A stretch of DNA of 64,000 bases from Dyella sp. GSA-30 (GTDB taxonomy: Bacteria > Pseudomonadota > Gammaproteobacteria > Xanthomonadales > Rhodanobacteraceae), in assembly GCF_027924605.1 (NCBI RefSeq), contig NZ_AP027042.1, positions 535,524 to 599,523 on the forward strand. Reading direction: 5' to 3'. This document shows, in pieces, positions 25,875-34,782 of the stretch (position 1 is its first letter; every line of letters begins with the position of its first letter). The position numbers and the translations under genes were made by a program. The notes beneath the pieces were generated by a model. That model searched no databases, was not told the origin of the DNA, and saw only the letters and a program-made list of their open reading frames with translations.

Positions 25875-26585
25875 TCAATGACCCGCGCTCTGCCCGCCGT
25901 CGACATGCAGAATCTCGCCCGTGACAAATCCTGCGCCATCGAGATAAAGAATCGCATCCACGACATCGGACACCTCACCCATCCGACCGACCGGATGCAA
26001 TCCCGCGAGCATGCCGTGAGTCTCCGGAGCATGCATCGGCGTCTTGATGACCCCCGGCGCCACGGCGTTCACCCGGATGCCGCGCTTGGCGTACTCGATG
26101 GCGAGCGACTTGGTCGCGGCGTTCAAGCCGCCTTTCGTGAGCGATGCCAGCACCGACGGAACGCCTTCGATGGCCTGTTCGGCAAGCGTCGTGGTGATGT
26201 TGACGATATGTCCGCTGCCCTGTTTCTCCATCTCCGCGATCGCCAACTGCGTGATATGGAAAAACCCATTGAGATTCACCGCAAGAATGCTTGCATAGTC
26301 TTCTTGGGAGTACGCGGTAAACGGTTTGGCGACGAAGACACCGGCGTTGTTCACCAAGGTATCGATACGGCCGAAACGCGACATCGCTTCGGAGACGATG
26401 CGCTCGGCAACAGCACGGTCGGAGATATCGCCCGCCACGGCGATGACATCGGGGTCACTCGACGGCTTGATCGAACGGGAATTGGCGATCACGCGGTAAT
26501 TGCGATCGCGGAACGCCTTGACCACGCTTGCACCAATACCTTGCGATGCGCCGCTAACGATGGCGACTTTCTGTTGGCTAGTCAT
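25875..26585 (-). CDS. Short-chain dehydrogenase/reductase
   Basis: 236 residues. Classical SDR: GASQGIG nucleotide-binding motif (~14-20), NNAG, and a catalytic region in which the expected YxxxK is replaced by SLTKGGLNA, i.e. Leu/Ser occupy the usual Tyr position while the Lys is kept. That suggests altered or absent reductase activity. The C-terminal half (IRVNAVAPGVIKTPM, GEVSDVVDAILYLDGAGFVTGEILHVDGG) is normal. It follows the LysR gene on the same strand by 86 bp. Confidence 0.85.
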   Translation of the reverse strand: MTSQQKVAIVSGASQGIGASVVKAFRDRNYRVIANSRSIKPSSDPDVIAVAGDISDRAVAERIVSEAMSRFGRIDTLVNNAGVFVAKPFTAYSQEDYASILAVNLNGFFHITQLAIAEMEKQGSGHIVNITTTLAEQAIEGVPSVLASLTKGGLNAATKSLAIEYAKRGIRVNAVAPGVIKTPMHAPETHGMLAGLHPVGRMGEVSDVVDAILYLDGAGFVTGEILHVDGGQSAGH

Positions 26586-26671
26586 GATGTATCACTCCAA
26601 GAGGAAGGGGGCCCGACTCAGCGCCGGGACGTCCTCAATCTAGGAGCACGCTGCCGATTAGCGAATCCCCG

Positions 26672-27643
26672 CTATTCGGCAGACTTTCTTCCGCGCCGCG
26701 GTGGAATCGCCGGATCGGGGGCCATCTCGATCTCTCTGGCCCGGGATACGAATATCGTGCGCAGGCGCGGAAGCGCGAAGTCGACGAACGCACGCACCTT
26801 GGGCACCGCAAGGCGGCCGTACGGCGATACCAGATGCACCGGAATGAGCGCAGGTTCGGCGTCGGCCAGAACGATGCGAAGCAATCCTTGCTTGACCTCC
26901 TGTGCGACGTGATAGGAGAGCAGCCGCGACACGCCATACCCTTCGAGCGTCGACTCCACCGCGGCGCGCACGTTGTTGATCACCAGACGCGGCACCAGCG
27001 AGACGGAGCGCGGAACCGACGAACCCGCCAAGGGAGGAAAGCTCCATGACTCCTGCCCCATATGCGACATGGCGATGATCTGATGCTTGGCCAGGTCGGA
27101 AATCTCCGCAATCCGCGGATGCGTCGCCAGATAACGCGGCGATGCCACGACCACTCGCCGCACATCACCTACCCGATGCGCCACCAGCGTCGAGTCGGCC
27201 AGGTGCGTAATGCGCAACGCGAGGTCCATGCCTTCATCGATCAGATTGACCGGCCGCTCCAGCATATGCATCCGCACATTGACCGTCGGGTATTCGTCCA
27301 TGAACGCGTCGACGATGGGGCGCAGTATCTCCACGCCGCTGAACACAGTGGAGGTAATCGTCAAGGTGCCTCTGGGCACGGATTTTTCGCCGGCGACATT
27401 CCTGTCTGCTTCTTCCAGATCCAGGAGTACCTTTCTACAGGCCAGGGCGTAGCGCTCGCCCGCCTCGCTCAGCTTGATCGATCGGGTGGTGCGGTGGAGC
27501 AGCGGCACGCCGACATGTGCCTCGAGAAACGCCACCGCCCTGCTTACCGCCGCCGCCGAACGCCCGGTTCGGCGGCTGGCGCCCGCGAGGCTGCCCTCAT
27601 CGAGCGCCGCGATAAAGACCTTCATGGCATCAAGGCGATCCAT
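26672..27643 (-). CDS. LysR-family regulator (CrgA/DmlR type)
   Basis: 323 residues from the ATG at 27643 (MDRLDAMKVFIAALDEGSL). Winged HTH at ~1-60 (GASRRTGRSAAAVSRAVAFLEAHVGVPLLHRTTRSIKLSEAG) and a periplasmic-binding-like effector domain (~90-300). This subgroup usually controls an adjacent oxidoreductase. Here the SDR gene lies downstream on the same strand, so it may be a target through readthrough or a separate promoter. Confidence 0.92.
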   Translation of the reverse strand: MDRLDAMKVFIAALDEGSLAGASRRTGRSAAAVSRAVAFLEAHVGVPLLHRTTRSIKLSEAGERYALACRKVLLDLEEADRNVAGEKSVPRGTLTITSTVFSGVEILRPIVDAFMDEYPTVNVRMHMLERPVNLIDEGMDLALRITHLADSTLVAHRVGDVRRVVVASPRYLATHPRIAEISDLAKHQIIAMSHMGQESWSFPPLAGSSVPRSVSLVPRLVINNVRAAVESTLEGYGVSRLLSYHVAQEVKQGLLRIVLADAEPALIPVHLVSPYGRLAVPKVRAFVDFALPRLRTIFVSRAREIEMAPDPAIPPRRGRKSAE

Positions 27644-27742
27644 GAAAGCCTCCTGTGAATGTGCGATGTGGACGTAGGGACATGTTGTCGATTGGACCAC
27701 CACGCGGTACGCGCGTCGATAGCCTGGGCTGCCGCTACGGCT

Positions 27743-28162
27743 TCACGCCTTCTTGCTTTTCGTCGCTTTCGCTCGCACAGCCGCTGGCGCTTTCTTCTTC
27801 GACTTGCTCTGGTTGTAGGCAATGGCGGCCCGAATGAGCTTTTTCAGAGCGGCACTATCGACCTTGTCGCCTTCGAAGTAATCGATCGCTCGTCGCGCGT
27901 TGCCGTCGAGACCCGCGTTGAACAGTTTGTCGGGATCGGGAAGGCTTGCCCCATAGGAGAAGGTCAGCTTCACCTTGCCTTTGTGGGCATTGGCCACCGC
28001 GATGATGCCATCGCGATACCACACCGGGCTGCCCATCCATTTCCATTCCTCGACGATCTCCGGGTCGGCCGCAAGGATGCTCTTGCGGACGGCGGCGAAT
28101 GTCTTGCCGCGCCAATCCTCGATACTCGCGATCAACTGGTCGATACGTTCGGATGGATTCAT
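27743..28162 (-). CDS. DUF1801 (YdhG-like) protein
   Basis: 139 residues from the ATG at 28162 (MNPSERIDQLIASIEDWRGKTF). The DUF1801 core is clear: ILAADPEIVEEWKWMGSPVWYRDGIIAVANAHKGKVKLTF and the ARRAIDYFEGDKVD segment. A basic Lys/Ala-rich tail (SKSKKKAPAAVRAKATKSKKA region) ends the protein. Structures of this family resemble iron/heme- or nucleic acid-binding folds, but no function is settled. Confidence 0.88.
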   Translation of the reverse strand: MNPSERIDQLIASIEDWRGKTFAAVRKSILAADPEIVEEWKWMGSPVWYRDGIIAVANAHKGKVKLTFSYGASLPDPDKLFNAGLDGNARRAIDYFEGDKVDSAALKKLIRAAIAYNQSKSKKKAPAAVRAKATKSKKA

Positions 28163-28249
28163 GGAATCTTTTCGCCTCGCATGCTGGCCCCGTGCCGATC
28201 GCGAGTATCGCCATTCATGCCTGACGTAACAAATGCAATGCAGCACCGC

Positions 28250-29224
28250 TCATCCAGGCACATTCCATAGTCGCCGAGCCTCTTCAGCAACCACGTCCGG
28301 CAGTTCCTCCGGGAAAAACAGCTTGGCTTGCTCGACCCGGCGAACGCCCAGCGAATGACCGAAGCTGCGGTCCAGATAGTCCGGACCGACCGGCGAGAAG
28401 ATGGTGTCGCCCGTGCCCCATACGATGCGCGCAGGCACGGAACTACGCTTGAGCAATGGTCCGATGCCGATCAGCGGGTTGTGCTCCAGCCCGATGGTAT
28501 AGGCCTGTACCAGCTCCCTGCGCCGCGGCGTGCTGATCAACGGCGGAAAGTAGTATTCGTTCGCCTCGTCGGTGGGATTCGTTGGATAGGTATAGAGATC
28601 CCGGTACTCCCGGCGTGCCCGATCCTTGTCTGCGATCCAGGGCGCTATAAGCCGCTCCGGCAGGGTCCCTGCGTGCGCCCATTCCAGCGTCTTTTTCAGT
28701 GCAGCCGGTGGGCTATCGGGTTCGGTGTCGCAATTGGCGAGCAGTATGCTGCGGACCCGGGCGGGATGCCGCACAAGTAACAGTTGCGCAGCCTGGCCGC
28801 CGCTATCGCTGGCAACGATGTCGACCTTGTCTATGGACAGCGCATCCAGGAAGCTCACCATCATCGCCACCTGCGCATCCGGCGTCACGCTCTGCCCCTG
28901 GGCCACCTCGGTATAACCCAGCCCCATCAGGTCCAACGCAATACAACGACGATGCGCCGACAGTCGTTCCAGCGCGCCACGCCACTGGAACCCGTTGAGA
29001 AGGTATCCGTGCACAAACAGCGCAGCGGCACCGTTGCCACGCTCCACATAGGCGATATCGCCAAACGGCGTTTTCGCATAGCGCCGCAACGCGCGGTAAG
29101 CTGCCGCGTTCATCGGTTGCGATGCATTTGCGCCCGGACTCGCATTCACACACGACCCATAGCCGCCCATGACCACACCGGCCAAGGTGACGCCGGTCAA
29201 TGCCAGAAACTCTCTTCGTCTCAT
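28250..29224 (-). CDS. Tat-exported alpha/beta hydrolase with Asp nucleophile
   Basis: 324 residues from the ATG at 29224. The N-terminus MRRREFLALTGVTLAG is a twin-arginine signal, so the folded enzyme is exported. Oxyanion motif VHGYLLNG (~71-78); elbow VASDSGGQ, in which Asp140 occupies the nucleophile place (compare GNDSGG in related dehalogenase/epoxide hydrolase-like enzymes). It is divergent from the AraC-type gene at 29358, which likely regulates it. Substrate unknown. Confidence 0.85.
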   Translation of the reverse strand: MRRREFLALTGVTLAGVVMGGYGSCVNASPGANASQPMNAAAYRALRRYAKTPFGDIAYVERGNGAAALFVHGYLLNGFQWRGALERLSAHRRCIALDLMGLGYTEVAQGQSVTPDAQVAMMVSFLDALSIDKVDIVASDSGGQAAQLLLVRHPARVRSILLANCDTEPDSPPAALKKTLEWAHAGTLPERLIAPWIADKDRARREYRDLYTYPTNPTDEANEYYFPPLISTPRRRELVQAYTIGLEHNPLIGIGPLLKRSSVPARIVWGTGDTIFSPVGPDYLDRSFGHSLGVRRVEQAKLFFPEELPDVVAEEARRLWNVPG

Positions 29225-29357
29225 ACCGGTTCTCCGGGCAACTCGTGTCACGGCAATATGGGTTGCCGGGCCAACGCTTCGCGCGCATAAAAGGCCGATA
29301 GCGGACACGGGCGGTTTTTTCCTTGCGCCACGCCGGAGGACATAGAAGAATCCGGCC

Positions 29358-30221
29358 ATGAGCGACGGTTCCCCGCGCCACCCCGATACCACACCGCCCT
29401 CCCCGCCTGCGGTTGCGCCCGATGGCGGCCAGAAGCGCGCGCCGCTGGTCGATCTTGTGACGGTGCCGGTTCCTTCGGGATATATCGAGCCGCCGGTCGA
29501 TGACCGCTTCCACACGTTCGACTATCACCTGGGCCAACCCGTTCAGGTGACTTGCCGCATGGACGGACAGGAACGGCACGGCCTTCAGATCCAGGGGCAC
29601 TGCTCCATCGTGCCGGCAGGAACGGCGCATCGCTGGATGTTCGATCGACCCGCCGGCGCATTTCTGGTTCGCCTGTCACCGGCGTTCGTGCAGGAAACCG
29701 CCGATGCGATGAACCTAAAGCCGCACGTCGCCGAGCTCGCACCACGCATCCAGATGCGCGATGCACAGATCGAACGCATCGGCTGGATCATGCAGGCCGA
29801 GGACCAAGAGGGCTGCCCAACCGGACGGCTGTTCATGGACAGCCTCGCCACCGCACTGGCGGCGCGCATGGTCGCACTGCAGACACGCCGCGATGAGCCG
29901 CAGCCCAAGTCCGGGCGCGGTCTGCCGCCATGGCGGTTGCGCCGGGTGATCGAATACATCGAGGTGAACCTCGATCGGAATCTCGCGCTCGCCGAGCTTG
30001 CGGACGTTGCCGGTTTCAGCCTGTCGCACTTCAAGTCGCTGTTCAAGCAGGCGGCGGGGACACCGGTACATCGCTTCGTGCTAGAGCAGCGCGTGGAGCG
30101 TGCACGTGCGCTTTTGCTGCAGGGCGAAAAGAGCATGACCGAGATCGCCATGGAATGTGGCTTTGCCCACTCCAGTCATATGGCGCGCTGCATGCGCAAT
30201 GTGTCGGGGCGTAGCGTCTAG
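29358..30221 (+). CDS. AraC-family regulator, clipped C-terminus
   Basis: 287 residues. N-terminal cupin-like sensing domain (~35-165: GHCSIVPAGTAHRWMFDRPAGAFLV) and C-terminal AraC HTH pair (LAELADVAGFSLSHFKSLFK; MTEIAMECGFAHSSHMARCM). The protein stops right after the second HTH with RNVSGRSV, where homologs usually continue with a Pro-rich end such as G-x-x-P. A frame change at the very end is possible but the domain looks functional. Divergent from the Tat-exported hydrolase. Confidence 0.88.
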   Translation: MSDGSPRHPDTTPPSPPAVAPDGGQKRAPLVDLVTVPVPSGYIEPPVDDRFHTFDYHLGQPVQVTCRMDGQERHGLQIQGHCSIVPAGTAHRWMFDRPAGAFLVRLSPAFVQETADAMNLKPHVAELAPRIQMRDAQIERIGWIMQAEDQEGCPTGRLFMDSLATALAARMVALQTRRDEPQPKSGRGLPPWRLRRVIEYIEVNLDRNLALAELADVAGFSLSHFKSLFKQAAGTPVHRFVLEQRVERARALLLQGEKSMTEIAMECGFAHSSHMARCMRNVSGRSV

Positions 30222-30245
30222 CTTCGAAAAAGATCCCCGTTTCCA

Positions 30246-30275
30246 TCGTCATCCCGGCGCAGGCCGGGATGACGA
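30246..30275. repeat. REP-like hairpin, family A copy 3
   Basis: Perfect 13-bp arms TCGTCATCCCGGC and complement around the loop GCAG. Lies between the convergent AraC and CGNR genes; the trailing AATAGGAGGGG resembles the tail after the other copies. Confidence 0.85.
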
Positions 30276-30360
30276 ATAGGAGGGGTTCTCCTGGCCCCCT
30301 GGCGCCCGGTTCGAGACTGTATGGTCAAGCTCTCCCAGGCGAGGCTGCTCTAGCTGTGCA

Positions 30361-30978
30361 TTACGCGGCAGGGAGCTTCTGACGAAGCCGGTGCGCCGCC
30401 TGTTTCGCACGATTGCCGCAGATCGCCATGCTGCACCAGCGGCGCGCATGCCCTCTCGTGTGATCGGCGAAAAGCAAGGTGCATGCAGGTCCCTCGCATG
30501 CTTTCACATGCGAGAAATCCTCTTCGCAAACCAATCGCGCCATGGCCTCGGCGATCGGCAGCAGCAAGGCATCGGGTGACGTCCAACGCCGCATCGGGGT
30601 CAGCGTGAATATCGACGACTCCCCCGCGACGATCTCCGTGTAGCGCTCATCGCGAGTCAACAGCTCGTTGATCGGCGCAAGTTCCATCAGGTCCGCCCCC
30701 GCCAGCGGGCGCCCCTTGTGCTCACGCACAAAAGCACGAAACCACTCACGAAGCGCCCTCGCTTGCCCTGCAAGTCGGTCGACTTCTCCAGGAATGGCCC
30801 GCTCACGTGCCGAACGAAGCACCTCTTCGGGCACCAGCTGCGCTTGCTGAAGCCAGCTCAACAGTCCCTCACCGTCTTCGAGCGTATCGACCTGTGTCTC
30901 CACCGGCGTGAAGACGGAATTGAGGAAGTCCAGTCCGAGCGAGTCGGCGAGGAAAAGGGCGGGCGTGGATGGGGTCAT
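30361..30978 (-). CDS. CGNR zinc-finger regulator (ABATE domain)
   Basis: 205 residues. The N-terminal ABATE domain (~10-130: ADSLGLDFLNSV, EGLLSWLQQAQLVP) is a presumed ligand-binding stress sensor. The C-terminal zinc finger has CEGPACTLLF...RRWCSMAICGNRAK, the CGNR motif. It is divergent from the alpha/beta hydrolase at 31135, and the 156-bp gap contains three copies of a GTAACC-type motif that I take as its binding sites. Confidence 0.92.
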   Translation of the reverse strand: MTPSTPALFLADSLGLDFLNSVFTPVETQVDTLEDGEGLLSWLQQAQLVPEEVLRSARERAIPGEVDRLAGQARALREWFRAFVREHKGRPLAGADLMELAPINELLTRDERYTEIVAGESSIFTLTPMRRWTSPDALLLPIAEAMARLVCEEDFSHVKACEGPACTLLFADHTRGHARRWCSMAICGNRAKQAAHRLRQKLPAA

Positions 30979-31000
30979 AGGGCGTCTCCTGCGGTTAAGA

Positions 31001-31072
31001 GTAACCGTCTAAAAGCATGTTGACAAGTTACGTCTGCCTGAGTAACCTCTCAAACAATATTTAGGCGGTTAC
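31001..31072. promoter_or_regulatory. Three repeated operator half-sites between CGNR and hydrolase genes
   Basis: GTAACCGTCTAAA (31001-31013), GTAACCTCTCAAA (31042-31054) and the inverted TTTAGGCGGTTAC (31060-31072). The last two face each other across 5 bp. A TTGACA hexamer (31020-31025) lies between the first and second copies, a placement suited to repression. Confidence 0.65.
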
Positions 31073-31134
31073 GTAAATTTCAAGCCGCCAGCCCGCCCCT
31101 CCGTTGAGGCACTACCGCATAGGAACTGGCAGAA

Positions 31135-31827
31135 ATGAACGCAAAAGCAGTAACCGTAGTTTTCGCCCACGGCGCCTGGGCAGACGAATCGAGCTGGACC
31201 AAGGTGACCGACCTGCTCCAGTCCAGAGGCATCAAGACAGTTACTTTAGCCTTACCGCTGTCTTCGTTGCCCGACGACGTGGCGGCGCTCGATGGCGCTC
31301 TTGAACGAGTCGATGGACCGGCGATCCTGGTCGGTCATGCCTATGCGGGCGCCGTTATCGCGTCGACGCAGAGCGACAAGGTGAAAGCACTCGTCTACGT
31401 CGCGGGCCTGGCACCGGACGAAGGCGAGACGGTGGCGGATGTGTTCTATCGCTACGAACACGACGACAAGGCGCCGGTTCTGGCGCCGGATGGCGACGGT
31501 TGGATCCGGTTGCCGGTGGAAGCTTTCGAAACGGCATTCGCGCAACACGCGACGGCCCAGGAGCTCAAGCTGCTGGCCGCATCCCAGCGGCCCATTTCGC
31601 CGGCCAGCATCACGGTTCCCGTCGGCGCGCCGCTGTGGAAGCGCGTACCCAGCTGGTACCTGGTGGCGCAACGCGATCACATGGTTCCCGAACAAACCCA
31701 GCGTTTCATGGCTGAACGCATGAACGCACACATCCGTGCCTATCCGGTCGACCACTTGCCGAGCGTGACGGCGCCTTCGCTGGTCGTGGACGTCATCGTC
31801 GACGCCATACAACACAGCGCAGCGTGA
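31135..31827 (+). CDS. Alpha/beta hydrolase-fold protein lacking the nucleophile Ser
   Basis: 230 residues, cytoplasmic. Begins VVFAHGAWADESSW (oxyanion turn) and resembles the salicylate/pyrethroid esterase group, but the elbow reads GHAYAG, with Ala69 in place of the catalytic Ser. The related exported protein encoded at 44048-44800 has intact GHSYGG. The family does include Ala-variants, so this may be a binding protein or use other chemistry. Divergent from the CGNR regulator; the TAGGA before the start is a plausible ribosome site. Confidence 0.82.
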   Translation: MNAKAVTVVFAHGAWADESSWTKVTDLLQSRGIKTVTLALPLSSLPDDVAALDGALERVDGPAILVGHAYAGAVIASTQSDKVKALVYVAGLAPDEGETVADVFYRYEHDDKAPVLAPDGDGWIRLPVEAFETAFAQHATAQELKLLAASQRPISPASITVPVGAPLWKRVPSWYLVAQRDHMVPEQTQRFMAERMNAHIRAYPVDHLPSVTAPSLVVDVIVDAIQHSAA

Positions 31828-31928
31828 AGTCCGTACTCAATCCGAGGCTGCGTCATGACCTGTCGCCTCAAAAAAAAGTCACGTAACGCCAGCCATTCCA
31901 TTTCAACTGCACCTATAGGAAAAGCGCC

Positions 31929-32783
31929 ATGTCCACGATCCGCTATCGCCAGGTTCTTGTCGATGATTTCAATATTTTCTATCGCGAAGCCGGCACACCC
32001 GGAAAGCCGAAACTGTTGTTGCTTCATGGATTCCCGACTTCCAGCCATATGTTCCGCGATCTCATTCCCTTGCTGAGCGAGAACTTTCATATCGTCGCGC
32101 CGGATTTGCCGGGCTTTGGCCGATCGGACATGCCGTCGCGCGATAAATTCACCTACAGCTTCGACAACATCGCCAACGTGATCGACCGCTTTACCGAAGT
32201 CATCGGCTTTGATCACTTCGCCATCTATGTTTTCGATTACGGCGCACCGACCGGCTTCCGTATCGCCGTCAAGCATCCGGAGCGCATCACCGGCATCATT
32301 TCTCAGAATGGTAACGCCTATGAAGATGGCTTGAGTGACGGCTGGAGCCCCATGCGCGCCTACTGGGAGAACCCGTCAGACGCAAACCGCGAGGCACTGC
32401 GTGCGTTTCTGGCACCGGGGACCACACGCTGGCAGTACATCCATGGCGTCGCCGAAGAATCCCTGGTATCGCCCGACGGCATCGCGCTGGATAACTACTA
32501 CCTCGCTCGCGAAGGCATGGACGATATCCAGCTGGATCTGTTCCTCGATTACCAGAGCAACCTGGCGCTCTATCCGACCTTCCAGGCTTATTTTCGCAAG
32601 CACCACCCGCGTTTCCTGGCGGTGTGGGGCAAGAACGATCCGTTCTTCCTGCCGCCGGGTGCCGAAGCGTTCAAGCGCGACATCCCGGATGCGCAGATTC
32701 GCTTCGTCGATACCGGGCATTTCGCTCTGGAGACGCATGCGAGCGAGATCGCGGATGCCATTCGCACCTTCTTTGCTGATTGA
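31929..32783 (+). CDS. Alpha/beta hydrolase with Asp nucleophile (dehalogenase/epoxide hydrolase type)
   Basis: 284 residues. Oxyanion motif LLHGFPTSSHMF (~32-43); nucleophile elbow VFDYGAPTGF with Asp103, as in haloalkane dehalogenases and epoxide hydrolases; acid region VWGKNDPFFLP and base His of VDTGHFALETH (~271). Between them is a helical cap domain. Family assignment is firm, substrate not. It precedes the SDR gene by 21 bp, forming a likely two-gene unit with it. Confidence 0.9.
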   Translation: MSTIRYRQVLVDDFNIFYREAGTPGKPKLLLLHGFPTSSHMFRDLIPLLSENFHIVAPDLPGFGRSDMPSRDKFTYSFDNIANVIDRFTEVIGFDHFAIYVFDYGAPTGFRIAVKHPERITGIISQNGNAYEDGLSDGWSPMRAYWENPSDANREALRAFLAPGTTRWQYIHGVAEESLVSPDGIALDNYYLAREGMDDIQLDLFLDYQSNLALYPTFQAYFRKHHPRFLAVWGKNDPFFLPPGAEAFKRDIPDAQIRFVDTGHFALETHASEIADAIRTFFAD

Positions 32784-32804
32784 TTGGAAATCCGGAGCAC
32801 TGCC

Positions 32805-33575
32805 ATGTCCAACTCAACTGCCATAGTCACCGGAGCCAGCCAGGGCATCGGTCAAGCCACGGCCATTCGCCTGGCCAAGGATTTCCGCCAAGTAGTGCTG
32901 GTTGCGAGAAATCGCGAACACCTGCTGGAGACGGCGAAAGCCGTTATCGCGCACGGCGCGGAACCCCTGGTTATCGATATCGACCTTGCAGAGAAGGCGG
33001 CTGCACGCGTCGTTGTCGAGACGACTTTGTCCGCATTCGGCCGCATCGACGCCCTGCTCAATATCGCCGGCGCCGTGCCGCAGATCGATCTATTCGAGAT
33101 GACTGACGAGCAATGGGACGGTGGCATGGCACTCAAGCTGCACGGCGCACGACGCCTGACCATCGAAGCCTGGGAAGCACTCAAGAAGGCGGGTGGTTCG
33201 GTGGTGTTCACCTCCGGCAATTCGGCGATATTTCCGAAAGCCCCCTACGCCGCTGTCGGCACCATCAATGCAGCCATCGCCGCGTTGGCGAAAGCCTTTT
33301 CGGATCGAGGCATCTCCGACGGCGTGCAGGTCAACAGCGTGCTGCCCGGTCCGGTCATGACCGGCCGCCGCCGTTCCTATCTCGAACATTGGGCATCGCT
33401 GCATGACGTGACGATGGCCGAGGCGATGGATCGCTTTCCTCGCGAGGCAGGCATTGCCCGCTACGGCGGGCCGGAAGAGATCGCAGAACTCATGGCTTTT
33501 CTGGTGTCGCCTGCGGCGCGCTGGATGACCGGCACCATGCTTCGCATGGATGGCGGTGAGGTGAAGTCGGTTTAG
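32805..33575 (+). CDS. Short-chain dehydrogenase/reductase
   Basis: 256 residues from the ATG at 32805 (MSNSTAIVTGASQGIGQATA); an ATG at 32784 would add seven residues. Rossmann motif TGASQGIG (9-16). NIAGA replaces NNAG, and the active-site Tyr-x-x-x-Lys region reads YAAVGTINAA, lacking the usual Lys. SGNSAIF is the active-site strand. Its substrate and activity are unclear. Transcribed with the upstream hydrolase. Confidence 0.85.
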   Translation: MSNSTAIVTGASQGIGQATAIRLAKDFRQVVLVARNREHLLETAKAVIAHGAEPLVIDIDLAEKAAARVVVETTLSAFGRIDALLNIAGAVPQIDLFEMTDEQWDGGMALKLHGARRLTIEAWEALKKAGGSVVFTSGNSAIFPKAPYAAVGTINAAIAALAKAFSDRGISDGVQVNSVLPGPVMTGRRRSYLEHWASLHDVTMAEAMDRFPREAGIARYGGPEEIAELMAFLVSPAARWMTGTMLRMDGGEVKSV

Positions 33576-33586
33576 CTGCGCAGCGG

Positions 33587-34681
33587 TCAAGGAGATTCCA
33601 CGGCGCCCCTTTCCACGCCACGGGCCTGGTTCAGCACCTGCTGAATGGCATCGACAACCAGGTCCGGACGTTCTTGTTGTACGTAATGCCGGCTGGCAGC
33701 GATAACGAGTTGTCCACGGTTGGATTCGCTCGTCAGCTCGCGCATCTGAGCCATGTTCCATCGCAAGAAGCTTGCCTGCTCTCTACTGGGCTGGCCCTTG
33801 AAGGATGCCGACTTGAACCAATCGGCGGCGATCACGACAAAAGGCAGGTCGCCCATTGAATGACGGTGCTGTGCAATCAGTGCGCCATCGGTCGAGTCGC
33901 CCCGATCATCGATGGGGTAAAAAAGATGCTGCCTTTCCGAGAACAGGGTGGCCTGAAATATGGGGCGGGTTTCCATATGCCGGACGGCTTCGGCTAGCGC
34001 TTTTTCTTCGCCGGTGCTTTGGGGGTCAAGTTCGTCCAGGCAATGCATCGGATCGGGGCTGTCTTCACGGAGTTCACGGTTCGCCGCCGCTTCATAGCAC
34101 CCGCGCAACTGCTGACCTCTCGCCAGATAACTTTCATACTGCCGCACATAATCAGGTGTCGAGGCTGGCACGAGACGTTGAGTGATGGTCGGGTCGACCA
34201 GGACAAGTCCGGCCAATCTGTTTAGGTGCTCGTACACAAAGAGCCGTGCATTCAATCCGCCACGCGAATGACCGACCAGGATGATGCGGTTGCCCAGATG
34301 CGCACTGTCCACCAGGGCGAGCAGATCGTCGACGGATGCTTGTGCGGTGGCGTTACGCTCTACAGTGTCGCTATAGAAATAGTTGGCGCGATCGTAGGAA
34401 CAAGCTCGCGTCATTTTTGCCACGACGCCCTGCACCGAACGCCAGCTCAGCGTCCCGTCGCCCAGGCCCGAGTCAAACAAGACGGTTGGCGAGCCTTCGC
34501 CGATGCAATAGAGATTGAGCCGCCGCCCGGGCGAGACGGTAACCATCTGCTGAGGATGCAGATAGACCGATGCCGGGAGATCGTTCGGCCCAGGCGGCCG
34601 GCCAAAGGCAATCGATGTGACAAGCAGGCCGCTTGAAAGCAAAGCCCCGATCCAGACATTCCCTCTGCGCACTGGGGACAC
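33587..34681 (-). CDS. Exported alpha/beta hydrolase
   Basis: 364 residues. N-terminal signal sequence (IGALLSSGLLVTSIAFG, ~10-27). The mature part has a serine-hydrolase elbow VGHSRGGLNAR (Ser ~142), VLFDSGLGDGTLSW as the oxyanion segment and IAASRHYVQQERPD near the C-terminus carrying the catalytic His (homologs: SGHYIQ). Its group holds periplasmic esterases/lipases. Convergent with the SDR gene. Confidence 0.85.
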   Translation of the reverse strand: MSPVRRGNVWIGALLSSGLLVTSIAFGRPPGPNDLPASVYLHPQQMVTVSPGRRLNLYCIGEGSPTVLFDSGLGDGTLSWRSVQGVVAKMTRACSYDRANYFYSDTVERNATAQASVDDLLALVDSAHLGNRIILVGHSRGGLNARLFVYEHLNRLAGLVLVDPTITQRLVPASTPDYVRQYESYLARGQQLRGCYEAAANRELREDSPDPMHCLDELDPQSTGEEKALAEAVRHMETRPIFQATLFSERQHLFYPIDDRGDSTDGALIAQHRHSMGDLPFVVIAADWFKSASFKGQPSREQASFLRWNMAQMRELTSESNRGQLVIAASRHYVQQERPDLVVDAIQQVLNQARGVERGAVESP

Positions 34682-34782
34682 CCACTATCTGAAGACGACG
34701 CCATGAATGATGCTTGTCGTTCTCAGAAGGTTTAGTCCGTCACGTTTCAACTGCCCTGCGCCCCGCGACAGGAGATGTACTA

